From: Candidatus Altimarinota bacterium
GTDB lineage: Bacteria > Cyanobacteriota > Cyanobacteriia > Cyanobacteriales > Microcystaceae
NCBI GenBank assembly: GCA_012031035.1
Contig: JAAUUT010000062.1
Location: 1-33,458, forward strand
Reading direction: 5' to 3'
DNA: 33,458 bases
Part shown: in pieces, positions 8,692 through 17,495 of the stretch
Numbering within the stretch: the first letter of the stretch is position 1
How the letters are laid out: the number at the start of each line of letters is the position of its first letter
Notes under the pieces: generated by a model
What the model saw: only the letters and a program-made list of their open reading frames with translations
What the model was told of the DNA's origin: nothing
The model's database searches: none
Made by a program: the position numbers and the translations under genes

Positions 8692-9585
8692 TTAGAAGCC
8701 TAATTTTTCGAGAACGGATTTGGTTGAAACGATATGGCGATCGAGTCCTAGTTTATCGGGTTCGATACCGATTGCCAAACCGACAAGCTGCGGTAAATGC
8801 AATACGGGTAAGCCTAATTTACGTCCGATGACTTTTTCGACTTCTGGCTGTCGGGAATCAAGATTGAGATGGCACAGAGGACAGGGAGTAACCAGACAAT
8901 CTGCCCCGGCTTCCAGGGCTTCTTGAATGTGTGCCCCCGCCATTTTAAAAGACTGGGTAGTCGCGTAACTAGAAAGCGGCCAGCCACAACACTGAGTTCG
9001 TCCGCGATAATAAATTGGATTAGCGCCTACTGTTCGGAAGACATTTTCCATTGACTCTGGTTGAAACGGATTGTCAAAGGGAATGGATTTCTGCGCCCGA
9101 AGTAAATAACAGCCGTAAAAAGCCGCACAATTAAGTCCGCTTAATTTTTTTGTCACTCTTGCTTGAAGATTATCGAGTCCATAATCGCCCACCAACGCCC
9201 AAAGCATATGTTTGACTTCGCTAGTTCCTCGATAGGGAGAACAATGCTCTTTTGAGAGAAACTCATTAACCTGTTCGAGATAAGCTGGGTTGTTTTCTTG
9301 CGATTCTTTGAGGCGTTCGTCTACGCGCCCGATGACTCCTTGACAGGTACTGCAATGAGTCAGTAAGGGTAGATTGAGAGATTCTGCTAGCGCAATATTG
9401 CGAGCGTTAACGGTATCTTCTAAGAGTTGGGAATCTTCTTTATAAGTTCCCGACCCGCAACAAGCTGCTTTTTTGAGTTCGACTAATTCAATTCCTAATG
9501 CTTGGGTTAAGGCTGCGGTAGACATATATAGCTCTCGGCAAGCTCCTTGAGCAACGCAACCAGGAAAATAGGCATATCGGAGCAT
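8692..9585 (-). CDS. HdrB/SdhE-like CCG-domain iron-sulfur protein
   Basis: Protein with two cysteine-rich CCG domains like the B subunit of heterodisulfide reductase and the membrane-anchoring SdhE subunit of type E succinate:quinone reductases. Domain 1: C10, C42-C43-G44, C78 and C81. Domain 2: C152, C158, C198-C199-G200, C234 and C237. These Cys sets bind non-cubane Fe-S clusters in characterised members. Length 297 is normal. Cyanobacteria lack methanogenic heterodisulfides; a homologous protein has been proposed to serve as the missing membrane subunit of cyanobacterial succinate dehydrogenase, which I recall from the literature and cannot verify here. No sdhA or sdhB lies nearby. Start at 9585 (MLRYAYFPGC) is at the first conserved motif. 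It overlaps nothing and precedes acyP by four bases. Confidence 0.85.
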   Translation of the reverse strand: MLRYAYFPGCVAQGACRELYMSTAALTQALGIELVELKKAACCGSGTYKEDSQLLEDTVNARNIALAESLNLPLLTHCSTCQGVIGRVDERLKESQENNPAYLEQVNEFLSKEHCSPYRGTSEVKHMLWALVGDYGLDNLQARVTKKLSGLNCAAFYGCYLLRAQKSIPFDNPFQPESMENVFRTVGANPIYYRGRTQCCGWPLSSYATTQSFKMAGAHIQEALEAGADCLVTPCPLCHLNLDSRQPEVEKVIGRKLGLPVLHLPQLVGLAIGIEPDKLGLDRHIVSTKSVLEKLGF

Positions 9586-9764
9586 ATTGCAGACCTAAAA
9601 AAATGACTTTAGCAAATGAGATAACTATCTCTTTCTATTGTGCTACCCAAATTGAAAGCGCAGCAATTTTAACTTTAATTGACTTTGATAAGGAAAAATT
9701 AAGAAAAATTTGCCAAGTGTCCCTGTATAAAGGTTAAAATTTTTGACAATCTGGGTTCTATAAG

Positions 9765-9794
9765 GAGCTATCTGTTGGTAGGCTCTTTTGGAGA
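9765..9794 (+). terminator. Hairpin followed by a T run, possible terminator or attenuator
   Basis: GAGCTATC-TGTT-GGTAGGCTC forms a stem with one bulged G and a G-T pair, followed directly by TTTT. The orientation is rightward, but no rightward gene ends here (the flanking hdrB-like gene runs left), so it could end a small RNA or attenuate the leader of the following genes. The surrounding gap (9586-9840) holds nothing else I can name. Confidence 0.3.
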
Positions 9795-9840
9795 TTAGCA
9801 ATCTATTCATCTATTATAAAAAATAACAATTATATTTTTT

Positions 9841-9939
9841 ATGCTAGATAAAATCAAAGATGCGATCGCCTATTTTACGACTTATTCCGTCAACCTAGTT
9901 AAGTTGGCAAACCAACTTAAGTTCAATAATGTTTATTAA
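9841..9939 (+). CDS. Possible 32-residue small protein upstream of the FHA gene
   Basis: ATG to TAA with 32 codons, beginning MLDKIKDAIAYFTTYS and ending KFNNVY. The predicted peptide looks amphipathic-helical and includes an in-frame HIP1-type site. It ends seven bases before the FHA ATG and is in the same frame as that gene, separated only by TAA AAA AAA. No Shine-Dalgarno sequence precedes it. Codons 20-27 lie in a perfect 9-bp hairpin (9899-9920), which could instead be the real functional feature. I do not recognise a family. Confidence 0.3.
   Translation: MLDKIKDAIAYFTTYSVNLVKLANQLKFNNVY
9899..9920 (+). promoter_or_regulatory. Perfect 9-bp hairpin ahead of the FHA gene
   Basis: TTAAGTTGG-CAAA-CCAACTTAA, 25 bases before the FHA start codon. 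It is not followed by a T run, so it is not an ordinary terminator; it could control mRNA stability or translation. It overlaps the small ORF. Confidence 0.4.
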
Positions 9940-9945
9940 AAAAAA

Positions 9946-10299
9946 ATGTCGGCGATCACTCTGACACTTCTACAACCCGGAAAAAATATTCCTTTACAAA
10001 ATTGGACTTTCGATACCGAATCGGTTATTCGGATCGGACGTTCGATGGATAATGATGTAGTGCTTTATAGCGCTGTTGTATCTCGTCGCCATATCGAGAT
10101 TAGACGAGATAGAACGCGATGGGAAGTTGTGAGTTTGGGCGCTAATGGAACTTATGTAGATGGAAAACCAATTACTACAGTTTCGGCGGAAGATGGAATG
10201 ATTATTCGCCTCGCGAGTTCTGGCCCGCAAATCCAAATACGGCTGAGTTCGGATGAGATAGAATCAAAACTCAACACTAATGGCGATCGCAGATGTTAG
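9946..10299 (+). CDS. FHA-domain protein
   Basis: A single forkhead-associated domain, a phosphothreonine-binding module, fills residues about 20-100 of 117. The diagnostic motifs are present in order: IRIGRS (GR turn), SRRHIEIR (S and H of the phosphopeptide loop), and NGTYVDGK (the N that contacts the ligand). No membrane segment or other domain is seen. In cyanobacteria such proteins act with Ser/Thr kinases, but the partner is unknown; the kinase at the right end of this window is too far away to imply a link. The ATG has no Shine-Dalgarno sequence, only an A-run, and sits just after the small ORF. Convergent with the tlyA-like gene. Confidence 0.85.
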   Translation: MSAITLTLLQPGKNIPLQNWTFDTESVIRIGRSMDNDVVLYSAVVSRRHIEIRRDRTRWEVVSLGANGTYVDGKPITTVSAEDGMIIRLASSGPQIQIRLSSDEIESKLNTNGDRRC

Positions 10300-10373
10300 A
10301 AAATAAGCTAATATCTCCAGGATCCCAGAAAATTTCTAACGAAAGAACGATTTCTTAGTAACGAACCGAAAAA

Positions 10374-11185
10374 TTAACTACCGTTAGCGATCGCGATTTG
10401 AGTAATTTGTTGAATCGCTTCAAAATCGGGAGAAGCTTTGTCTGAGTTCATACTCATCCACAATAAATATTCGATGTTTCCCTCTGCCCCCGTTATCGGC
10501 GATGGCGTTAATCCACCATAAAACCAGCCTAAATTTTGAGACGCTTGTAAGACTTGATAGATTGCTTCGGCCCTATCTCGACTGTTACGAACTACGCCTT
10601 TTTTCCGACGCGATCGCGTCCGACTTCAAATTGAGGTTTGATTAATAAGATAACATCTCGCGGTTCGACTAGGAGATTCCACAAAGGTTCGAGAACCTTG
10701 GTTAGAGAGATAAATGATAAATCCATCACGCCTAAGTCAGCAGGCATTTTATCCTCTCCATATAATGTCAAAAAAGTCAAGTGCCGGAAATTCGTTCTTT
10801 CTCTTAAAATAACGCGATCGTCCTGACGCAAACGCCAAGCTACTTGCCCGTATCCCACGTCTATCCCATAAACTAGCGTTGCGCCTGCTTGCAAGAGACA
10901 GTCGGTAAATCCTCCTGTAGAAATGCCCCCATCGAGGCAAATTCGTCCTTCTGGCGAGATATTGAAGGTTGTTAAAGCTTTTTCTAGCTTCAGTCCGCCG
11001 CGAGAGACATATTTAGGTTTCTGTTGAATTTCAATTTCTGCGGTGGGGTCTACTTCTGTTGCTGGTTTGTCGATGGTTTGTCGGTTAACCTTGACTTCTC
11101 CTGCACGAATGAGACGTTGTGCTTGTTGGCGAGATTCGCAAAAGTTGAGGTTTACTAGTAGTGTATCGAGTCTTTGTCTGGGCAC
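10374..11185 (-). pseudogene. tlyA: TlyA-family rRNA methyltransferase/hemolysin, one-base frameshift
   Basis: TlyA proteins join an S4 RNA-binding domain to a SAM-dependent methyltransferase and 2'-O-methylate rRNA in characterised cases. Starting at a GTG (11185), residues about 3-60 are the S4 domain (RLDTLLVNLNF...SRQQAQRLIRAGEV). The FtsJ-like domain follows with DGGISTGGFTDCLLQ and DLSFISLTKV. The frame stops at 10592 after VGRDRVGKKA. The rest of the family sequence continues in another frame (GVVRNSRDRAEAI ... LGWFYGGLTPSPITGAEGN) to a TAA at 10374-10376. One extra A in the coding-strand A6 run (10599-10604) restores about 270 residues, the normal length. Either a sequence error or a real break; the truncated form would lack the last quarter of the methyltransferase. 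Confidence 0.9.
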
Positions 11186-11233
11186 GATCGCTTGGATAGA
11201 AACACTTGTTGTCGCAATTCTTAATTTTGCTCT

Positions 11234-11261
11234 GTAAGGGCGAATAATTATTTGTCCTTAC
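11234..11261. repeat. Near-perfect palindrome between tlyA and prohibitin genes
   Basis: GTAAGGGCGAATAATT followed by ATTTGTCCTTAC forms a 28-base near-palindrome in the 132-base gap between the divergent tlyA and prohibitin genes. It resembles the GTAGGGACAAT-type repeats common in cyanobacteria and could also be an operator. Nothing else is evident in the gap. Confidence 0.5.
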
Positions 11262-11317
11262 GCTGAATATACTTCAGCAGGTCGAGAAACGCTATATTAC
11301 CATTAGATTGAGAATTT

Positions 11318-12207
11318 ATGTCTTTAATTATTTCAGCACTTGCCACTTTAATTGCTTTTCTAGTTGCTTTAAATAGTAAAAATATCGCTGGCGAAAAAAT
11401 AATAAAACGATTCGCGCGATCGCACTTTTAATTGGAGGACTAGCAGGTTTACTTTCTTTCTATCAATTATTTTCTCGCTTTTTAGTTATCATTACTACTG
11501 GAGAAGTTGGAATTGTTGAAGTGTTTGGTAAAGTTGAAGGGCGATCGCTTGCTCCTGGTCTTCATTTTATCAACCCTTTTGGAAAAGTAGTTGAATTTTC
11601 TTCCCGTTTAAAAGATATCAAAGAAACTGTTGATACCACATCAAGAGAAGGATTGAATTTTCAACTCGATGTGAGTCTGCAATATAAAATCGATCCCCAG
11701 AAAGTAGAAGAAGTTTATCAAAATATTGGAACGCAAGAGCAAGAAATTATTATTTCTCGATTTCGGTCGATTGTTCGACAAACGACAGCTAATTACGAAT
11801 CTGGAGCAATTTATGGAGAAAAACGTCAGGAAATTGCTCAGCGTTTGCATCAAGAAGTGAGTAATAATTTAAATACTTTGGGGTTTATCGTCGAGGAAAC
11901 TTTGTTGAGAAATGTTATCTTACCTGAAAAAATCCAAGCAGCAATTCAACAAAAATTAGAAGCCCAGCAACAAAGCGAACAGCTAGACTTTGAAGTAGAA
12001 AAAGCCCGTAAAGAAGCTAATCGCAAAAAAGTTGAAGCCCAAGGATTAGCTGAAGCTCAAAAGATACTTTCTCAAGGTTTAACCAAAGAAGTCTTACAAT
12101 TAAAAGCAATAGAAGCTACTGAAAAACTTGCTCAATCGCAAAATAGTAAAGTGATTATTATGGGTGGGGGAGAAGACAAAATGCCTTTAATTTTACAACA
12201 ACCATAG
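11318..12207 (+). pseudogene. Prohibitin-family (SPFH) membrane protein, one-base frameshift
   Basis: Prohibitins form large ring complexes at membranes with chaperone or scaffold roles, often with FtsH. The long frame encodes SPFH residues from TTGEVGIVEVFGKVEGR through a coiled-coil-rich C-terminus (EAQQQSEQLDFEVEKARKEA) to the stop at 12207. A GTG at 11521 is only an internal possible start, because coding sequence continues upstream (IRAIALLIGGLAGLLSFYQ). The true start is probably the ATG at 11318 (MSLIISALATLIAFLVAL), which opens a hydrophobic segment in another frame ending at a TAA near 11430. One extra A in the A6 (11394-11399) or A4 (11404-11407) run joins both into about 296 residues, a normal prohibitin length with an N-terminal membrane anchor. 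Confidence 0.85.
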
Positions 12208-12214
12208 ACTTCGA

Positions 12215-13045
12215 TTAGCTTTTTGTTTTTAGAGAAGATAAAAGATATTTTGGCAAAATGCGATCGCAACAAAATAACGTTCCTGACGCAACGCATAGCG
12301 GAATTGTCACCAGATTCAGCAAAGGAATGCTAATCAATCCCAAACAAACCAAACCAAAACCAGCACTAGCTGGCAAACTCTTATAAACAATGCCCAACTT
12401 CTCTCGAAAACTCAATCGTCGGCGTTCTAATGGCCCGTCAAAAAAATCGAGACAAACAATCGTTCCTGTTAAAATAATGCCGCCAGTTGTCGAAACTAGC
12501 GTACCTATTCCAGCAACAAAATTAAACAAAAATAATGGGATTCCTATACAAATAATTAAAGCTAATTTTTTTAATTCAAACAGAATTGCTCGTCCAATAT
12601 CTTTGAAAATTCCAACTTCTACAACTTGTAACTGACCCGTGCGGAGTTTTTCTAATTGTTCTGAAAGTTGACCGTACCAAGGCGAACCTAAAGTCACTCC
12701 GAGTTGAGCGAACACAAAACCCGTAACGATTAATAAAATAATAACTAACAGAAAACGCAGTAAAAAACCAAATACAACGATAAAATCTTCTAAAATCTCC
12801 AACCACGCTGGAAGATTAGCAATTAAAGTATCTATCCAGTTAGTCAAATTAACAATAATATCTTGAATTAACTGCCAACCAAAATAAAGGGAACCTGCAT
12901 AAAAAGTAATACCTAGAATAAAATTAAGCAGGATGGGTACTAATAAATACCCCCATAAACGAGGGGTACGACGAACAACAGCTAAGGCACGAAAAGGATA
13001 AGATGCTCCCGAAAAGAAGCCAAATCCGCTCAAGACTTGTCGCAT
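12215..13045 (-). CDS. EI24/CysZ-like multipass membrane protein
   Basis: Membrane protein of the EI24 superfamily (PF07264), which includes the sulfate permease CysZ. Residues 1-276 contain at least four long hydrophobic segments (about 31-56, 90-118, 160-200 and 228-262). The N-terminus FGFFSGASYPFRALAVVRRTPRLWGYLLVP matches the usual opening of cyanobacterial members in composition, and the central GVTLGSPWYGQLSEQLEKL is a conserved loop. Transport of sulfate is known only for true CysZ; the cyanobacterial role is unproven. No sulfur genes are adjacent. It is convergent with the prohibitin gene, with seven bases between stops. Confidence 0.82.
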   Translation of the reverse strand: MRQVLSGFGFFSGASYPFRALAVVRRTPRLWGYLLVPILLNFILGITFYAGSLYFGWQLIQDIIVNLTNWIDTLIANLPAWLEILEDFIVVFGFLLRFLLVIILLIVTGFVFAQLGVTLGSPWYGQLSEQLEKLRTGQLQVVEVGIFKDIGRAILFELKKLALIICIGIPLFLFNFVAGIGTLVSTTGGIILTGTIVCLDFFDGPLERRRLSFREKLGIVYKSLPASAGFGLVCLGLISIPLLNLVTIPLCVASGTLFCCDRILPKYLLSSLKTKS

Positions 13046-13055
13046 AATTTGGTAA

Positions 13056-13087
13056 CTGGGGATTGGGGATTGGTGACTGGGGATTGG
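13056..13087. repeat. Short tandem repeat (GGGGATTGG units)
   Basis: Tandem ACTGGGGATTGG-type units in the 94-base gap between the EI24 gene and the htrA-type gene. Such short tandemly repeated repetitive sequences are common between cyanobacterial genes and have no known function. Confidence 0.75.
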
Positions 13088-13139
13088 CTATATTATTGTC
13101 CCGATATCTTAGATTCATCACCGATGACCCAATCCTTGT

Positions 13140-14375
13140 TTAAGAGTTTTGATTGGGTAATACTCCCACTTTAACATCCAAATTTGCGGTTTCACCGTTG
13201 CGCTGTATGGTTAATGGGAGGGCATTACCAACAGCCGTTTTTTCGACAGCATCTTGTACTTGGTCGGGGGTGTTGATAGATTGACCGTCAATACGCTGGA
13301 TAATATCACCCGCTCTTAAACCCGCTCGGTCTGCGGGAGAATTAGGAACGACTTTAACAATCAAAATTCCTCTGTCTCCTTCAACCGTCCAACCTTCCTC
13401 TTCTTTTAAAGCTTGTTTGAGTTCGGGGGTAATTGGGGCCATCTGAATGCCGAGATAGGCGTGTTCGACTCTTCCTGTAGCAATCAACTGTTCGGCAATT
13501 TGTTGCGCTCTGTTTATCGGAATGGCAAACCCCAGACCTTGAGCATTTTGAATAATTGCCGTATTGACACCAATAACTTCACCGCGAGCATTCAACAGAG
13601 GCCCGCCAGAGTTGCCAGGATTGATTGCAGCATCAGTTTGTATAAAATTAATTCGTTTATCGCCGACCCCAATTTGGGAACTATTGCGACCCGTACCGCT
13701 AACAATTCCTGTCGTAACGGTGTTATCCAATCCTAGCGGATTACCGATCGCGATCGCCCATTCTCCAACTTGTAAGTTATCTGCATTCCCCAATTGTACT
13801 ATCGGTAAATTCTCGGCATCAATCTTAACCACCGCTACATCGGTCACGGGGTCTGCTCCCAAGACTCTACCCTTATAAGTACGACCGTCTTTGAGGGTAA
13901 CGCTCACTTCATCAGCACCATCGACGACGTGAGCATTGGTGATAATCTCACCGTCAGCACTCAAAATGAATCCAGAACCCAGTCCCCGTTGAATCTGTCT
14001 ATTGGGAGTAGAAGGAATTTGCGACCCAAAGAAGTTGCGGAAAAAAGGATCGTTAAACATTTCTGGAACCTGCGTGTTCACCGTGCGCGAGGCATTAATC
14101 CTAACTACCGCAGGTCCGACGCGATTGACAACATCAGTGACAAAGTTAGTCGGAGTCGCTAGCGAGGGAGTTACACTATTGCTAGACCGCTCGTTATTTT
14201 GAGCCAAGGCTGATGTTTGTGGCGATCGCGTCAAACTTTGAGGATTGCCTAAATAGTAAACTCCTCCTACTCCAACTCCCGCACCCAACAGCATCAGTGA
14301 TAGGTAAGCAGCTATTTTTTTGATAGGAGAGGAAGAAGGTTTAGGAATTTGCGAATCAAACGTCGATTGTCTCAT
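13140..14375 (-). CDS. HtrA/Deg-family serine protease with PDZ domain
   Basis: Periplasmic or membrane-anchored trypsin-like protease that degrades misfolded proteins under heat and light stress; cyanobacteria have three paralogues (HtrA, HhoA, HhoB) and I cannot say which this is. Length 411. An N-terminal hydrophobic segment (about 20-42) acts as signal or anchor. The catalytic triad is complete: H149 (ITNAHVVDG), D179 ([12 protein letters not shown]), S256 (NPGNSGGPL). One PDZ domain occupies about 305-400 ([15 protein letters not shown]). The ATG at 14375 begins a basic N-terminus before the helix. It lies 262 bases downstream of lepA on the same strand; that gap contains an inverted repeat around TCAGCCCA/TGGGCTGA, so a separate promoter is likely. 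Confidence 0.95.
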   Translation of the reverse strand: MRQSTFDSQIPKPSSSPIKKIAAYLSLMLLGAGVGVGGVYYLGNPQSLTRSPQTSALAQNNERSSNSVTPSLATPTNFVTDVVNRVGPAVVRINASRTVNTQVPEMFNDPFFRNFFGSQIPSTPNRQIQRGLGSGFILSADGEIITNAHVVDGADEVSVTLKDGRTYKGRVLGADPVTDVAVVKIDAENLPIVQLGNADNLQVGEWAIAIGNPLGLDNTVTTGIVSGTGRNSSQIGVGDKRINFIQTDAAINPGNSGGPLLNARGEVIGVNTAIIQNAQGLGFAIPINRAQQIAEQLIATGRVEHAYLGIQMAPITPELKQALKEEEGWTVEGDRGILIVKVVPNSPADRAGLRAGDIIQRIDGQSINTPDQVQDAVEKTAVGNALPLTIQRNGETANLDVKVGVLPNQNS

Positions 14376-14637
14376 TTGTTGTTGTATCGTCTTAAGATAC
14401 TTTGCTCGGAGGAAAAAGAAGTCAGCCCAGGTGTGAGAAGCTTTGAGGAAAACGGTCTTAAATGCTTGGGCTGATATTCTTTAATGTAGATGAGCGATAT
14501 GAATTTCTCGTGACGATACTATGAACTTTTGATGACAAAACCCTTTGAGAAAGTTGGAAGTAAATTTTTGAACTTTGTTTCATACGCGAAATTACCCTAC
14601 GGGAACCCAATGTCGGGGAACGCGTCTCTACTTTGAA
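14376..14637. other. Gap with TCAGCCCA/TGGGCTGA inverted repeat
   Basis: Between lepA and the htrA-type gene. It holds TCAGCCCAGG (about 14423) and CTTGGGCTGA (about 14465), an inverted repeat with a 30-base loop that could form a transcript hairpin upstream of the protease gene. Near 14580-14635 it has a repeat-like CGGGAACCCAATGTCGGGGAACGCGTCTC stretch. No ORF. Confidence 0.4.
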
Positions 14638-16446
14638 CTACTGTTCCAATCGCAACACGGCCATAAATGCTTCCTGGGGAACGTCTACCGTTCCGATCGC
14701 TTTCATCCGCTTTTTCCCCTTCGCTTGCTTTTCTAGGAGTTTTTTCTTGCGCGTAATGTCGCCGCCGTAGCATTTTGCTAAGACATCCTTACGCAAGGCG
14801 GGAATATGTTCGCTAGCAATAATCTTAGCGCCGATCGCGGCTTGAATAGGAATTTTAAATTGATGGCGGGGGATCAATTCTTTGAGTTTTTCCGTCAAAG
14901 CACGACCGACATAATAAGCTTTATCGCGATGTACGATAGTTGACAGCGCATCGACGGGATCGCCATTAACCAAAATATCTAATTTGACTAACTCATTTTC
15001 CCGATAGCCAATGATTTGATATTCCATGCTCGCATAACCGCGCGATCGCGATTTTAGCTGGTCGAAGAAGTCTGTCACCACTTCTGCGAGGGGCAATTCA
15101 TAAATCAGGGCCGTCCGAGTTTGGGTAAAGTAGCGCATATCCTTGAACGTGCCCCGACGACTTTGACACAATTCCATCAGCGCCCCGACGAAGTTTTCAG
15201 GCGTAATTACTTCAACCTGGATGTAGGGTTCTTCAATTTTTTCGCGTTTTTGCGGCGGCGGTAATAAGCTGGGATTGTCAATTTCTGTGACTTCCCCGTC
15301 GATGGTCGTAACGCGATAGACTACCGAGGGAGCGGTGGTAATCAGGTCTAGGTTATATTCTCTCTCCAACCGTTCTTGAACGATTTCCATGTGTAACAGA
15401 CCCAAAAAGCCGCACCGGAAACCAAATCCCATTGCTGATGAGGTTTCAGGTTCGTAGGAAAGGGCTGCATCGTTGAGTTTTAGCTTTTGCAGGGCATCGC
15501 GCAAGTCTTCGTATTGGTCGGCATCGGTGGGGAATAAACCGCAGAAAACCATCGGTTTTGCTTCGGTATAACCGGGTAGCGGTTCGGATGCTGGCGATTG
15601 GGATAGCGTAATTGTATCGCCGACTCTAGCATCTCCGACTGCTTTAATCGCTGCTGCTATATAACCTACCTCTCCGGCGTGGAGTTCTTCGACTTGGATT
15701 TGGTTGGGGGAGAGTACGCCAAGTTCGTCAATTTCGTATTCTTTGCCCGATGCCATCAAGCGAACGCGATCGCCTTTTTTGACTTTTCCATCCATGACGC
15801 GGAAGTAAACAATTACCCCGCGATAGGCATCGTAATAGCTATCGAAAATGAGGGCGCGTAAGGGTTTATCTACTGTATCGATAGGCGGCGGAACTAGATG
15901 AACGATTGATTCTAATATTTCATCGATCCCAATTCCCGCTTTTGCCGAAGCTTTGATAATGCTGCTGCAATCTAGCCCGACAATTTCTTCAATTTCGTTG
16001 GCAATTCGTTCGGGTTCGGCGCTAGGAAGGTCGATTTTGTTGAGGACGGGGATAATTTCTAGATTATTTTCCAGCGCTAAATAAACATTGGCTAGGGTTT
16101 GCGCTTCTACGCCTTGAGACGAATCTACTACTAGCAACGCGCCTTCACAAGCGGCAAGCGATCGCGACACTTCATAGGAAAAATCGACGTGTCCTGGCGT
16201 ATCAATTAGGTTAATTACGTAATGCTGACCATCTTGGGCAGTATAATTCATCCGCGCTGCCTGTAGCTTGATAGTAATTCCTCGCTCGCGTTCTAGCTCC
16301 ATATTGTCGAGGAATTGTTCCTTCATCTCTCGCTGAGCGACTGTACCAGTAATCTGTAACATTCGGTCAGCCAAGGTAGATTTACCGTGGTCGATGTGAG
16401 CAATGATTGAAAAATTACGAATGCGAGAGACGGGAACGTCAGTCAT
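14638..16446 (-). CDS. lepA: Elongation factor 4 (LepA) GTPase
   Basis: Ribosomal GTPase that back-translocates or helps stalled ribosomes and ribosome assembly, active under stress. Length 602 is typical. Motifs in order: G1 [13 protein letters not shown] (about 16-28), G2 RGITIK, G3 [13 protein letters not shown]4 NKIDLPSA, then domain II, the EF-G-like III and V folds ([35 protein letters not shown]) and the LepA-specific C-terminal domain ([24 protein letters not shown]). The start at 16446 gives [17 protein letters not shown], as in relatives. A 10-bp inverted repeat lies about 95 bases upstream in the likely leader. Confidence 0.98.
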   Translation of the reverse strand: MTDVPVSRIRNFSIIAHIDHGKSTLADRMLQITGTVAQREMKEQFLDNMELERERGITIKLQAARMNYTAQDGQHYVINLIDTPGHVDFSYEVSRSLAACEGALLVVDSSQGVEAQTLANVYLALENNLEIIPVLNKIDLPSAEPERIANEIEEIVGLDCSSIIKASAKAGIGIDEILESIVHLVPPPIDTVDKPLRALIFDSYYDAYRGVIVYFRVMDGKVKKGDRVRLMASGKEYEIDELGVLSPNQIQVEELHAGEVGYIAAAIKAVGDARVGDTITLSQSPASEPLPGYTEAKPMVFCGLFPTDADQYEDLRDALQKLKLNDAALSYEPETSSAMGFGFRCGFLGLLHMEIVQERLEREYNLDLITTAPSVVYRVTTIDGEVTEIDNPSLLPPPQKREKIEEPYIQVEVITPENFVGALMELCQSRRGTFKDMRYFTQTRTALIYELPLAEVVTDFFDQLKSRSRGYASMEYQIIGYRENELVKLDILVNGDPVDALSTIVHRDKAYYVGRALTEKLKELIPRHQFKIPIQAAIGAKIIASEHIPALRKDVLAKCYGGDITRKKKLLEKQAKGKKRMKAIGTVDVPQEAFMAVLRLEQ

Positions 16447-16539
16447 ATTAAGTCAATAAGTATTAGAGTTATCGTTCGCAAAAATCAAGAATCCTTAATC
16501 TATTTTAAAGTTAAGCTTCTATATTTTATCTTTATCTGT

Positions 16540-16572
16540 CATTCATCTCTTAAATATATCGGGAGATGAATG
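16540..16572. promoter_or_regulatory. Inverted repeat upstream of lepA
   Basis: CATTCATCTC and GAGATGAATG are perfect 10-bp arms with a 13-base loop, extended by TGT/ACA outside. It lies about 95 bases before the lepA start and could be an operator, a leader hairpin or a repeat remnant. Confidence 0.35.
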
Positions 16573-16654
16573 GCTGACAAGGAACTAATTTGAGAGAAAA
16601 AACTTTGCAAAATTCTTACAGATATAGTTTTCAGTCTCTGAGATAATTAATGCA

Positions 16655-16972
16655 GAGGTTAGGGTAATCAACCTCTTTAAACACCCAGTAACCTCAACGG
16701 TTAACGCGCTTACCTTGACAATTGAAGATATGGGGTTCTATTCCATAGTTCTAGCTCTCCTCCAGGAATAGGTAAAATCTTTATGGGAACTAGACAAACA
16801 GCATTAAATCAAATCAAATATTTGCAATAATGCAACTACTGTCGGGCGGACAGGAAGTTAACGCTTAGGGAGAGAACCACCTCTGGCTTAGATACCGCAA
16901 GGAGTCTAGGTTAAGTGGACTCGTCGAACTAAGAATCTCTCAGCGAGCTTTTCTTGCTGGTGAGAACGTCAA
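16655..16972 (+). mobile_element. Apparent internally deleted relic of a TnpB element
   Basis: The 633-base gap between lepA and the RHH gene has no intact gene. A left hairpin GAGGTT...AACCTC (16655-16675) and a right bulged hairpin (CTCTCAGCGAG...CTTGCTGGTGAG, 16937-16964) followed by AACGTCAA resemble the ends of IS605-type elements. Between them, frame pieces read NNATTVGRTGS and then, after a frame change, GENHLWLRY. These resemble the tail of the intact TnpB in this window (LTTTGHVGCQAWGEE). I read it as a 3' remnant in which the guide-RNA region survives while the nuclease is gone. The borders are approximate, and the match is by eye. Confidence 0.42.
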
Positions 16973-17079
16973 TGTAAGCTCGATCTGCTTTAAGCAATTT
17001 TATTATCATCTCTTTAATTCTCAAGTGCTTTGAGCATCGCACCCTATTACAATAGAAGTAAGCATAATAATAACGACAT

Positions 17080-17307
17080 ATGAACGATAATATTCATCAA
17101 CAACGCTCTGCCGATAAGGTAGAGATTTCAATTCATTTGGATTCAGAACTGCTCGATCAAATTCAACATTTAACCAACGATCCCAGCCGCATTATAGAAA
17201 GTGCGATTAAACAATGGTTAAGAAACGAACGAGAGGGAGATGACGATTTATCGCGAACTTTACGACGCAATCCGCCCGTACCTCCCAGAGGCGAATGGAA
17301 TGATTAA
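17080..17307 (+). CDS. Small ribbon-helix-helix (CopG/Arc-like) protein
   Basis: 75 residues. Residues about 14-48 (KVEISIHLDSELLDQIQHL...SRIIESAIKQWL) fit a ribbon-helix-helix fold: an alternating beta strand followed by two helices, as in CopG/MetJ/Arc DNA-binding proteins and many antitoxins. The C-terminal RRNPPVPPRGEWND is unstructured and proline-rich, like the toxin-binding tail of CcdA- or ParD-like antitoxins. No toxin ORF follows; the next gene, 188 bases on, is a histidine kinase. It may be a solitary regulator or an orphan antitoxin. ATG at 17080 is the only sensible start. Confidence 0.7.
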   Translation: MNDNIHQQRSADKVEISIHLDSELLDQIQHLTNDPSRIIESAIKQWLRNEREGDDDLSRTLRRNPPVPPRGEWND

Positions 17308-17495
17308 GATTGAAGTTAACGTTAGATTAAATTTTTAACCAAAAAAAATTGTTTATTGTTATTTTTGGTGACGTATCGGGGAATTTTAAGATAAGACAAA
17401 GCGAAATAGCGATTAAATACGGATCGCTTTTTAGGCTATGACCGACGCGAACCATGAATTCTCTGCTCGATGTCAGTATGTATTAAAGGCAAGGA

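Noticed and set aside
11521..11523. GTG as the real start of the prohibitin gene
   Set aside because: Conserved SPFH sequence and a membrane anchor continue upstream in the same frame, so this codon is internal.
16673..17040. Riboswitch or housekeeping small RNA between lepA and the RHH gene
   Set aside because: Its structured look is better explained by TnpB tail frames and IS605-type end hairpins; no known riboswitch core was recognised.
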